NCBI GenBank assembly: GCA_947468985.1
Contig: CANINJ010000113.1
Span: 1 to 6,386, forward strand
Source: Bacteroidota bacterium
GTDB taxonomy: Bacteria > Bacteroidota > Bacteroidia > Flavobacteriales > Flavobacteriaceae
DNA length: 6,386 nt
Reading direction: 5' to 3'
The notes beneath the pieces were generated by a model. The model saw only the letters and a list, made by a program, of their open reading frames with translations, ran no database searches and was not told the origin of the DNA. The position numbers were made by a program, and so were the translations under genes. Shown one piece after another: positions 1 to 6,271 of the stretch. Within the stretch, counting starts at the first letter, position 1. Every line of letters starts with the position of its first letter.

Positions 1-1686
1 ATCTTGTCCGTGCCAACCCATATCCAACAATCCAAAACTCAATTGGCGCATCGTTGCCATTCCTTCTTGGAAGCTCGCGCTTTCTTTGATTTTTTGAACT
101 AATTCCATCGGAATCATTTCGTCAGTTTGATAATGATAGGCGAATAAAGCCAATGCTTCCGCCTCATAACACCAGTTTTCCATAATCTGACTTGGCAATT
201 CCACAAAATCCCAATATACATTTGTTCCCGACAAACTTGGATACGTGGTATTCGCCAACATTCCGTGCAAACCGTGTCCGAATTCGTGAAATAAAGTGGT
301 TACTTCGTTGAATGTCAATAAGGATGGTTTTGTTTCTGTGGGTTTTGTAAAATTACAAACGTTTGAAATGTGCGGTCTTTCGTTGATGCCGTCTTTAATA
401 TATTGCGATTTATAAGAAGTCATCCAAGCGCCATTTCGTTTTCCTTTTCTTGGGAAAAAGTCAGCATAAAAAATGGCAACTAATTGATTGTCTTCATCTT
501 TAACTTCATACGTTTTTACTTCTTCGTGGTATGTATCAATGTCGAAAATTTCTTCAAATGTGATTCCGTATAATTTTTGAGCTACTGTAAAAGCTCCGTC
601 TAAAACTTTTTCTAATTGGAAATAAGGTTTCAATGTTTCATCGTCTAAATTGAATAATTGTTGTTTCAATTTCTCTGAATAATACGCGCCATCCCATTTT
701 TCTAATTGGTCAATTCCGTCTAATTTTTTAGCGAAAGCAGTCAATTCGGCGAATTCTTTTTGAGCGGCTGGTTTGGCTTTTGCCAATAAATCGTTGGAAA
801 ACGTTTTTACTTTCTCTGGATTTTCAGCCATTCTTTCTTCCAAAACAAAATGAGCGTGCGTTGCGTAACCCAATACTTGTGCTCTATCGAAACGTAATTT
901 TGCAATTTTTAAAACGATTTCCTGATTATCGAATTCATTGTTTTGAAACGCACGTGCTCCGAAAGCAATTGCCATTTTTTTACGCAATTCCCGATTGTCG
1001 GAATACGTTACAAACGGAATATAACTTGGATGATCCAAAGTAAAAATCCAACCTTCTTTTTCAAGGCTTTTCGCCAAAGAATGAGCGGCTTCTATTGTCC
1101 CTTCTGGCAAACCTGCTAAATCTTTTTCATCGGTTAGATGCATTTGAAACGCTTGGGTTTCAGCCAAAACATTTTCGCCAAATTGCAAACTCAATTTCGA
1201 TAATTCTTTGTCGATTTCTCGTAGAATGGTTTTTTTATCATCGGATAAATTGGCACCATTTCTGGAAAAACTTTTGTATTTTTTATCTAAAAGTGTGGTT
1301 TGTTCTGGGTTTAGATTTAAAGTTTCTTTTTGTTCGTAAACCGCTTTTACTTTTGCAAATAAAGCAGCGTTTAGGCGAACGTCATTTCCAAATTCAGATA
1401 ATAAAGGAGAAACTTCTTGTGCGATTTTTTGCATTTCGTCACTGGTTTCTGCAGAATTTAGATTGAAAAAGACACTTGAAATTCGATCTAAAGTGTTTCC
1501 GCTAAATGCCAAGGTTTCGATTGTATTTTCGAATGTTGGTTTGTCGGAATTGTTTACAATAGCGTCGATTTCGGCTTTTGCCAATGCGATTCCTTCTTGA
1601 AATGCAGGAAGATAATCTTCATTTTTAATTTGAGAAAAAGGCGCAGTATTGAATTTAGTTTTGAAATATTGAGTTAATATGCTCAT
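1..1686 (-). CDS. dcp: M3 family zinc metallopeptidase, peptidyl-dipeptidase Dcp-like (partial, C-terminus outside window)
   Basis: This is the N-terminal 562 residues of a thimet-oligopeptidase-type (M3) zinc peptidase, read from ATG at 1686 to the left edge with no stop. M3 enzymes cleave short peptides in a deep channel; Dcp removes C-terminal dipeptides, and the bacterial enzymes mostly act on peptides from protein turnover. The zinc site is visible: HEFGH at residues 467-471 (positions 274-288) supplies His467, catalytic Glu468 and His471, and Glu496 in DFVELPSQ is the expected third ligand, 29 residues after the first His. E. coli Dcp is about 680 residues with its HEFGH near 470, so roughly 115 residues are missing, including the region of the substrate-binding tyrosines. 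The start MSILTQYF shows no signal peptide, so a cytoplasmic enzyme is inferred. The N-terminal region (TFENTIETL, SSVFFNLNSAETSDE) resembles Dcp more than oligopeptidase A, but the Dcp/PrlC choice is not certain. It lies downstream of purE on the same strand, separated by a structured 169-bp spacer, and I see no strong promoter of its own. Confidence 0.93.
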   Translation of the reverse strand, partial: MSILTQYFKTKFNTAPFSQIKNEDYLPAFQEGIALAKAEIDAIVNNSDKPTFENTIETLAFSGNTLDRISSVFFNLNSAETSDEMQKIAQEVSPLLSEFGNDVRLNAALFAKVKAVYEQKETLNLNPEQTTLLDKKYKSFSRNGANLSDDKKTILREIDKELSKLSLQFGENVLAETQAFQMHLTDEKDLAGLPEGTIEAAHSLAKSLEKEGWIFTLDHPSYIPFVTYSDNRELRKKMAIAFGARAFQNNEFDNQEIVLKIAKLRFDRAQVLGYATHAHFVLEERMAENPEKVKTFSNDLLAKAKPAAQKEFAELTAFAKKLDGIDQLEKWDGAYYSEKLKQQLFNLDDETLKPYFQLEKVLDGAFTVAQKLYGITFEEIFDIDTYHEEVKTYEVKDEDNQLVAIFYADFFPRKGKRNGAWMTSYKSQYIKDGINERPHISNVCNFTKPTETKPSLLTFNEVTTLFHEFGHGLHGMLANTTYPSLSGTNVYWDFVELPSQIMENWCYEAEALALFAYHYQTDEMIPMELVQKIKESASFQEGMATMRQLSFGLLDMGWHGQD

Positions 1687-1763
1687 AATATGTTTCTGAT
1701 TTAATTTTAATAGGCTAATACGATTTGAAAATAGAATCGAGAATTGAATTCTAAACTTTTTTT

Positions 1764-1857
1764 AGCCCCGATAGAAACGGAAATCCTTTTCTTTTTTTCT
1801 TTAAAAAAGAAAAGATTGCAGTGAATGGCGGGAAATAGCTCTTAAAAAAAAGCTATT
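1764..1857. ncRNA. Structured intergenic element between purE and dcp (candidate conserved RNA or terminator-like repeat)
   Basis: The 169-bp gap between purE and dcp holds nested inverted repeats. Outer pairing: AGC (1764-1766) with GCT (1838-1840), continued by CCCG (1767-1770) with CGGG (1829-1832). Inner hairpin: 1782-1797 pairs with 1803-1817, about 14 bp of A/T-rich stem with one bulged C (1786) and a 5-nt loop. A further hairpin, AATAGCT (1834-1840) with AGCTATT (1851-1857), competes for bases 1838-1840 and touches the purE stop codon. No G/C-rich stem followed by a T-run exists on either strand, so it is not a classical intrinsic terminator. From memory, the layout (TAGCCCCGAT, a variable A/T hairpin, then GCGGGAAATAGCTC) resembles an element that recurs between genes in Flavobacterium genomes. 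It may belong to a conserved RNA family such as Flavo-1, but I cannot confirm that. Strand is undecided. Confidence 0.5.
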
Positions 1858-2338
1858 ATTTCTTTAAGTTATCCGAAGATTTATTCACGGATTCTTTCAA
1901 ACCTTCTTTGTAAAAAACGATTTTATCTAAAACACATTTGTCTTGCGTTCCGATAATTTGTGCGGCAAGAATTCCAGCATTTTTAGCTCCGTTTAAAGCA
2001 ACGGTTGCAACAGGGACGCCACCTGGCATTTGTAAAATAGACAAAACGGAATCCCAACCATCAATAGAATTACTTGATTTTATAGGCACTCCGATTACGG
2101 GAAGTGGCGACATTGACGCGACCATTCCAGGCAAATGAGCAGCTCCACCAGCTCCGGCAATGATAACCGATATTCCTCGAAGATGGGCGTTTTTGCTAAA
2201 ATCGAACAGTTTTTCGGGAGTTCGGTGTGCAGAAACAATATCAACTTCGATTTCGATGTCAAAACCATTTAGAATGTCAATTGCTTCTTGCATTATTGGC
2301 ATGTCGGAAATGCTTCCCATTATTACGGCTACTTTCAT
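1856..2338 (-). CDS. purE: N5-carboxyaminoimidazole ribonucleotide mutase, class I PurE
   Basis: PurE moves the carboxyl group of N5-CAIR to C4, giving CAIR, in cytoplasmic de novo purine synthesis; it uses the product of PurK encoded just upstream. The 160-residue protein has the usual single-domain class I length. The family signatures are present in order: GSISD (8-12) in the phosphate-binding loop, SAHRTPE (36-42) with His38, AGAGGAAHLPGM (61-72) with the conserved His68, and the QMPGGVPVATV stretch (103-113) in the long conserved block after SSNSIDGWDS. The ATG at 2338 gives the standard start MKVAVIMGS, so no other start is needed. It lies 78 bp downstream of purK on the same strand and has no visible promoter of its own; co-transcription with purK is inferred. 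The presence of PurK supports the bacterial mutase form over a direct AIR carboxylase. The C-terminal tail (residues 145-160, KEGLKESVNKSSDNLKK end) is polar and less conserved. Confidence 0.97.
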   Translation of the reverse strand: MKVAVIMGSISDMPIMQEAIDILNGFDIEIEVDIVSAHRTPEKLFDFSKNAHLRGISVIIAGAGGAAHLPGMVASMSPLPVIGVPIKSSNSIDGWDSVLSILQMPGGVPVATVALNGAKNAGILAAQIIGTQDKCVLDKIVFYKEGLKESVNKSSDNLKK

Positions 2339-2356
2339 TGTCGTTTTTTATTTTAA

Positions 2357-2412
2357 CACTGATTTCACTGATTTACACAAATTAAATCTGTGCTAATTTG
2401 TGAAATTTGTGT
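2357..2412. repeat. Short 9-nt tandem and inverted repeats in the purK-purE spacer
   Basis: Most of the 78-bp gap between purK and purE is made of related 9-10 nt units. CACTGATTT occurs twice in perfect tandem (2357-2365 and 2366-2374). After ACACAAATT (2375-2383) come three variants ending in TGTG: 2384-2392, 2393-2402 and 2403-2411. The second group is close to the reverse complement of the first, so the block can fold: CACAAATT (2376-2383) pairs with AATTTGTG (2395-2402), and ACACAAATT (2375-2383) alternatively with AATTTGTGT (2404-2412). Similar ATCTGTG/AATTTGTG strings are common in Bacteroidota intergenic DNA as far as I recall. It might modulate purE expression or mRNA processing, but nothing here shows a function. 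Confidence 0.7.
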
Positions 2413-2416
2413 TTGA

Positions 2417-3568
2417 TTATTTATTACTTATAACTCTAATTGTATTCTTAACGTCTTCGGCAATTTTTCGTGCTACTTTGATATCTTGGTTTACAATGGT
2501 TACGTGTCCCATTTTTCGAAAAGGACGCGTTTGTTTTTTACCGTAAATATGTGGCGTTACACCATTCCAACCCAAAATAGTTTCTATATTTTCGTAAATT
2601 ACATCGCCTGAAAAACCTTCTTCGCCCACCAAATTTACCATAATTCCAGCAACTTTACTATCGGTATTTCCCAAAGGTAAGTTAAGAATTGCTCGTAAAT
2701 GATTTTCAAATTGGGAAGTATAACTCGCTTCTATTGTGTGATGTCCAGAATTATGTGGGCGTGGGGCGACTTCGTTTACAATGATTTCGTCGTTTATGGT
2801 TTGAAACATTTCGACTGCTAAAAGACCAACATGATTTAATTTTTCGGAAACTTTCAAAGCGATTGCTCGTGCTTTTTCCGCCACTTCATCATCAATTCTT
2901 GCAGGGCAAATTACATATTCCACTTGGTTTGCTTCGGGATGAAATTCCATTTCGACAACTGGATAGGTTTTTATTTCGCCTGATGGATTTCGGCAAACAA
3001 TTACCGCCAATTCATTTTTGAACGGAATCATTTCTTCTGAAATACATTCTACATTAGGTAAATTATCTAAATCTGAATGAGTTCGGATGATTTTTACACC
3101 TGTTCCGTCATATCCAAATTCGGTGCATTTCCATACAAAAGGTAATTTTATATTTTTAATTTCCGATTTTAGAGAATCTAAATTTTCAAATCTTTGATAC
3201 GCTGCCGTTGGAATATTATTTTGAGAATAAAAATCTTTCTGAATTCCTTTATTCTGAATCAGTCGTAAGGTTTTTGGTGATGGAAAAACTTTGATTCCTT
3301 CGCTTTCTAATTTTTCTAAAGCCTCAAGATTTACCAATTCGATTTCGAAAGTTAAAACATCAACTTGTTTCCCGAAATTATAAACGGTTTCAAAATCCAT
3401 CAAATTTCCTTTGAAAAATTTATTGCAAGCAATTTTACAAGGCGCTTCATCACTTGGATCAAGAACGTAGGTTTGAATGTCGAATTTTCGAGTGTCAAAC
3501 AACATCATTTTACCGAGTTGACCTCCACCGAGTATTCCTAATTTAAAATCGGAAGAAAAATAATTCAT
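2417..3568 (-). CDS. purK: N5-carboxyaminoimidazole ribonucleotide synthase (ATP-grasp), PurK
   Basis: PurK joins AIR and bicarbonate using ATP to form N5-CAIR, the substrate of PurE; it is a cytoplasmic enzyme of de novo purine synthesis. The 383-residue length fits the family (about 355-390). The N-terminal nucleotide-binding fold begins with LGILGGGQLGKMM (10-22). The middle carries the family block TFEIELVNLEALEKLE (73-88). The ATP-grasp part shows FVWKCTEFGYDGTG (144-157), with Lys147 expected to bind ATP phosphates and a glycine-rich loop, then EMFQ (253-256), and the metal- and substrate-binding signature NEVAPRPHNSGHHTIEA (265-281). The C-terminal domain (about 300-383) ends in the typical GHVTIV segment (354-359). 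The ATG at 3568 is preceded by an excellent Bacteroidota promoter only 17 bp upstream, which supports this start and leaves a short leader. It is first in the purK-purE unit and divergent from hpt. Confidence 0.97.
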   Translation of the reverse strand: MNYFSSDFKLGILGGGQLGKMMLFDTRKFDIQTYVLDPSDEAPCKIACNKFFKGNLMDFETVYNFGKQVDVLTFEIELVNLEALEKLESEGIKVFPSPKTLRLIQNKGIQKDFYSQNNIPTAAYQRFENLDSLKSEIKNIKLPFVWKCTEFGYDGTGVKIIRTHSDLDNLPNVECISEEMIPFKNELAVIVCRNPSGEIKTYPVVEMEFHPEANQVEYVICPARIDDEVAEKARAIALKVSEKLNHVGLLAVEMFQTINDEIIVNEVAPRPHNSGHHTIEASYTSQFENHLRAILNLPLGNTDSKVAGIMVNLVGEEGFSGDVIYENIETILGWNGVTPHIYGKKQTRPFRKMGHVTIVNQDIKVARKIAEDVKNTIRVISNK

Positions 3569-3585
3569 TTGTTGTGTTTGTCATG

Positions 3586-3615
3586 CAAATATAGTTAACA
3601 AATAATAATTGACAA
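3586..3615 (-). promoter_or_regulatory. Promoter for purK-purE (Bacteroidota -33/-7 type)
   Basis: On the minus strand TATATTTG (3593 down to 3586) matches the Bacteroidota -7 consensus TAnnTTTG at every fixed base. TTG (3615 down to 3613) lies upstream with a 19-bp spacer, as expected for the -33 element. Transcription would start near 3580, giving a leader of only about 10-15 nt before the purK ATG at 3568, too short for a purine or PRPP riboswitch. No clear operator palindrome was seen next to it. Confidence 0.78.
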
Positions 3616-3722
3616 TTTTAGCTTTAATAGTTTTTAATGAAATTTCAATCCTTATAATATAATATGAACTTTTATAAAACAAATTCCATAACTTTAATAC
3701 TTAATCTGTGCTACGAATTCTA

Positions 3723-3730
3723 TATCTTTG
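3723..3730 (+). promoter_or_regulatory. Promoter -7 element for hpt (TATCTTTG)
   Basis: TATCTTTG is a full match to the Bacteroidota -7 consensus TAnnTTTG, 22 bp before the ATG at 3753. The place for the -33 element, about 19 bp upstream, reads TTA (3701-3703) where TTG is preferred, so that half is weak. A start near 3736-3738 gives a leader of about 15 nt. It probably drives hpt, adk and the genes after them. With the purK promoter it makes this 184-bp gap a divergent promoter region. Confidence 0.65.
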
Positions 3731-3752
3731 CAGATTATTTAAAACCTTAAAA

Positions 3753-4280
3753 ATGATACAACTTCACGACAAACAATTTGTTCCATTTATTTCTGCAGAA
3801 GAAATAGATTTTGCTATTGCAACAATGGCAGCTCAAGTAGAAGCAGATTTCGCAGATGAAACTCCAGTTTTTGTAGGTGTTTTGAATGGCGCTTTTATGG
3901 TAGTTTCAGATTTTATGAAACACTATAAAAAACCTTGTGAAGTGAGTTTTATAAAATTGGCTTCTTATGAAGGAACCGAATCTACAAATGAAGTAAAACA
4001 ATTGATTGGTTTGAACCAAGATTTATCTGGAAGAACCGTAATTGTTATTGAAGACATCGTTGATACCGGAAATACGGTTTTAGAATTGAAAGAATTATTT
4101 AAAAAACAAAACGTAAAACATTTCAAAATAGCGACACTTTTTTTCAAACCTGATGCATTTAAAAAAGATATAAAAATAGATTATGTAGGTATTCGAATTC
4201 CAAATAAATTCATCGTTGGATTTGGATTAGATTATGATGGATTGGGAAGAAATTTACCTGAAGTATATCAATTAAAATAA
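3753..4280 (+). CDS. hpt: Hypoxanthine (guanine) phosphoribosyltransferase
   Basis: This purine salvage enzyme transfers the phosphoribosyl group of PRPP to hypoxanthine (and often guanine), giving IMP or GMP in the cytoplasm. The PRPP-binding signature is IVIEDIVDTGNTV (97-109), with acidic pair Glu100/Asp101 and Asp104 as the likely catalytic base by comparison with human HPRT Glu133/Asp134/Asp137. Lys132 (LFFKP) matches the lysine that reads the purine O6, IPNKFIVGFGLDY (149-161) carries the base-binding loop with Asp160, and Arg166 in GRNLPEVY fits the pyrophosphate-contacting arginine. The flexible loop region is SYEGTESTNEV (71-81). I start the gene at ATG 3753, giving 175 residues, typical of bacterial enzymes (E. 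coli Hpt 178). An in-frame GTG at 3708 would add 15 residues, but the likely -7 element at 3723-3730 lies inside that extension, so it would not be transcribed. adk follows after 29 bp. Guanine versus hypoxanthine preference cannot be read from the sequence. Confidence 0.95.
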   Translation: MIQLHDKQFVPFISAEEIDFAIATMAAQVEADFADETPVFVGVLNGAFMVVSDFMKHYKKPCEVSFIKLASYEGTESTNEVKQLIGLNQDLSGRTVIVIEDIVDTGNTVLELKELFKKQNVKHFKIATLFFKPDAFKKDIKIDYVGIRIPNKFIVGFGLDYDGLGRNLPEVYQLK

Positions 4281-4309
4281 ATTAACTAAAAAACAACACA
4301 CATTACATC

Positions 4310-4882
4310 ATGATTAACATTGTCTTATTTGGAAAGCCAGGTGCTGGAAAAGGAACTCAAGCAGAATTTTTAAAAGAAAAATACCATTTAACGCATCTTT
4401 CAACTGGTGATATTTTCAGATTTAATATTCAGAATAATACAGATTTAGGCAAATTAGCGAAAAGCTATATGGACAATGGAGATTTAGTTCCAGATGAAGT
4501 TACCATTAAAATGTTGCAAGATACAGTAGAAAAAAATCCAGACACAAAAGGGTTTTTATTTGATGGTTTTCCAAGAACTTTGGCACAAGCAGAAGCATTG
4601 GATACTTTTTTAGCAACAAAAAACTGGGAAGTTACCGCTACAATTGCATTAGAAGCAGATGATGAAATTCTAATTCAACGATTATTAGAAAGAGGTAAAA
4701 CAAGCGGAAGAGTTGACGATCAAGACGAAGATAAAATTAGAAATCGTTACCAAGAATACAATGAAAAAACAGCCCCTTTGATGGAATATTACAGCAATCA
4801 AAACAAGTTTTATCCTGTGAATGGGATTGGTTCTATTCAGGAAATCACGGAACGATTGAGCGCAGTAATTGAACAGTTGTAA
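4310..4882 (+). CDS. adk: Adenylate kinase, short-LID form
   Basis: Adenylate kinase interconverts ATP + AMP and 2 ADP and so balances the cytoplasmic adenylate pool. The P-loop is GKPGAGKGT (8-16) with Lys14. The AMP-binding region has LSTGDIFR (30-37), with Thr32 and Arg37, and the family signature FDGFPRT (84-90) with Arg89. The LID contains the arginines Arg124, Arg128 (ERGKTSGR), Arg134, and then Arg144/Arg146 in DKIRNRYQEY. The LID is short: only GKTSGRVDDQDED (129-141) separates the two arginine groups, and no Cys4 zinc motif is present. At 190 residues this matches the short bacterial form, against about 214 for the long form in E. coli. The ATG start puts the P-loop at the usual distance from the N-terminus. 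It follows hpt by 29 bp and precedes the next gene by 36 bp with no terminator visible, so shared transcription is likely. Confidence 0.97.
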   Translation: MINIVLFGKPGAGKGTQAEFLKEKYHLTHLSTGDIFRFNIQNNTDLGKLAKSYMDNGDLVPDEVTIKMLQDTVEKNPDTKGFLFDGFPRTLAQAEALDTFLATKNWEVTATIALEADDEILIQRLLERGKTSGRVDDQDEDKIRNRYQEYNEKTAPLMEYYSNQNKFYPVNGIGSIQEITERLSAVIEQL

Positions 4883-4918
4883 ATTCATTTACAAAATTAA
4901 AAACCAAATAAATACAAA

Positions 4919-6190
4919 TTGGAAATACTAATAATACTTTTTTTAATTGTTTTAAACGGCGTTTTTGCAATGTCGGAAATCGCATTGATATCTGCGAGGA
5001 AAAACAGATTAGAAAATGCTGCTAAAAAAGGAAATCATAGCGCACAAGTTGCCTTGGATTTGGCTAATACACCCAATAAATTGTTGTCAACTACTCAAAT
5101 TGGGATAACGTTAATTGGTATTTTAACTGGTATTTTTAGTGGTGATACAATTACAACCTCTGTTCAGTTATTTGTGAGTGGATTTGAAGTTTTAAAACCC
5201 TTTTCGCATACAATTGCCGTTGGGTTTGTTGTTATAATATTGACTTTTTTCTCTTTAGTTCTGGGTGAGTTATTACCAAAAAGAATTGGATTAAACCATC
5301 CCGAAGCAATTTCAAAAGCAGTAGCAATTCCGATGAAAATGATTTCAATTGCGACCGCACCATTCATTTGGTTGCTTACAATTTCAACGGAATTTTTATT
5401 AAAAATATTAATGATTAAGCCTTCTGCCGACGGAAAAGTTACAGAGGAAGAAATCAAAGCAATTATAAAAGAAGGTACCGAAGGCGGAGAAGTTCAGGAA
5501 ATTGAGCAAGATATTGTGGAACGTGTATTTCACATTGGCGACCGAAAAGTAAATTCGCTAATGACACACCGACAATCAGTGGTTTTTTTGCCATTAGCAT
5601 CTAATAGAGAGCAAGTTAAAGAATTTATGCTAAAGGAATTGCATTCTGTATATCCTGTTTATGGTGAAAATTATGACGATATTGTTGGAGTTGTGAATCT
5701 GAAAAATATATTTTCGAATATAGACAATGAAGCTTTCAATTTAGAAAAAATAATGACCGACGCGCCTTTCATTATGGAGCAAACATCGGCGTATAAAGCT
5801 TTAGAAAATTTCAAAAAAAGTGGCGTTCATTATGCTTTTGTGTCTGATGAATACGGGATTTTTCAAGGAATAATTACATTGAATGATATTTTGGAAGCAC
5901 TTGTTGGCGATGCAGCCGATTTCAATAATGATGATTATCAATTAATTGAAAGAGAAGACGGGACTTGGCTTGTTGATGGGCATTATTCATTACACGATTT
6001 TCTAACTTATTTTGAGTTGGACGAATTGACAAATGACTATGAAGTTACCACAGTAAGTGGTTTGATTATGACCGAATTGTCTCGAATTCCAAAGCAAGGA
6101 GAAAAGTTAATTTGGCAGAAATATGAGCTTGAAGTAATCGATATGGATGGCGTGAGGATTGATAAAGTAATGGTGAAAACCGTAAAATAA
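4919..6190 (+). CDS. HlyC/CorC (CNNM) family membrane protein with DUF21, paired CBS and CorC/HlyC C-terminal domains
   Basis: The protein (423 residues) has the three-part layout of the CNNM/CorC family. The N-terminal DUF21 membrane domain spans about 1-165, with hydrophobic segments near 1-18, 56-74, 96-119 and 136-165, and the conserved GELLPKRIGLNHPE (116-129). A TEEEIKAIIKEGTEGG linker (175-190) follows, then two CBS domains (about 210-272 and 278-332, ending FQGIITLNDILEALVG), and a small CorC/HlyC domain (about 338-423). Relatives act in magnesium or cobalt export, and the old hemolysin label is not functional evidence; the ion here is unknown. CBS pairs in this family often bind adenine nucleotides, which fits loosely with the neighbouring adk. 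The start is TTG at 4919: it gives the family-like MEILIILFLIVLNGVFAMSE, whereas the first ATG (residue 18) would remove the first membrane segment and an in-frame stop at 4898-4900 rules out anything further upstream with ATG. Predicted location is the inner membrane with the CBS part in the cytoplasm. Confidence 0.92.
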   Translation: MEILIILFLIVLNGVFAMSEIALISARKNRLENAAKKGNHSAQVALDLANTPNKLLSTTQIGITLIGILTGIFSGDTITTSVQLFVSGFEVLKPFSHTIAVGFVVIILTFFSLVLGELLPKRIGLNHPEAISKAVAIPMKMISIATAPFIWLLTISTEFLLKILMIKPSADGKVTEEEIKAIIKEGTEGGEVQEIEQDIVERVFHIGDRKVNSLMTHRQSVVFLPLASNREQVKEFMLKELHSVYPVYGENYDDIVGVVNLKNIFSNIDNEAFNLEKIMTDAPFIMEQTSAYKALENFKKSGVHYAFVSDEYGIFQGIITLNDILEALVGDAADFNNDDYQLIEREDGTWLVDGHYSLHDFLTYFELDELTNDYEVTTVSGLIMTELSRIPKQGEKLIWQKYELEVIDMDGVRIDKVMVKTVK

Positions 6191-6269
6191 TAGTGCTCAG
6201 TGTTCCGTTTTTAGTGTTCAGTAATAACTGAATACTAAAAACGGAACACTGAACACTGAATACTAAAAA
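6191..6269. repeat. Long near-perfect inverted repeat (hairpin) with flanking direct repeat, between corC-like gene and obg
   Basis: The sequence begins straight after the TAA of the upstream gene. The arms 6197-6222 and 6227-6252 pair over 26 bp with a single G-T (wobble) position and a 4-nt AATA loop. After one mismatch (6196/6253) pairing continues for five more positions to 6191/6258, the last a wobble. A 15-nt string ACTGAATACTAAAAA also occurs twice in direct orientation (6227-6241 and 6255-6269), and GAACACT is tandem at 6244-6257. No T-run follows on the plus strand, so it is not a standard intrinsic terminator, though so stable a stem could attenuate or protect mRNA. The ATG of obg begins 3 bp after the second direct copy. 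It looks like a dispersed palindromic repeat of the Bacteroidota type; this origin is inferred. Confidence 0.85.
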
Positions 6270-6271
6270 TA

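Noticed and set aside
780..1466. Two plus-strand open frames (780-1043 and 1095-1466)
   Set aside because: Both are antisense to dcp, whose minus-strand translation is a clear M3 peptidase throughout. Their products are rich in Phe, Leu and Arg, as expected of shadow frames, and match nothing I recognise.
1726..1733. Promoter for dcp on the minus strand (TATTTTCA)
   Set aside because: It matches only part of the TAnnTTTG consensus, lacks the terminal TG, and has no clear -33 partner.
1783..1860. Intrinsic terminator for purE
   Set aside because: Stems are A/T-rich, and on the minus strand neither hairpin is followed by a proper T-run. I kept it as a structured element instead.
1938..2396. 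Plus-strand open frames opposite purE (1938-2138, 2160-2396)
   Set aside because: Antisense to strongly conserved PurE motifs, with no promoter or recognisable domain.
3594..3722. Purine riboswitch between purK and hpt
   Set aside because: Both likely transcription starts lie about 10-15 nt from their start codons, so no aptamer fits in either leader, and no conserved aptamer core was seen.
4883..4918. Terminator between adk and the corC-like gene
   Set aside because: The 36-bp spacer has no inverted repeat or T-run; it is simply A-rich leader sequence.
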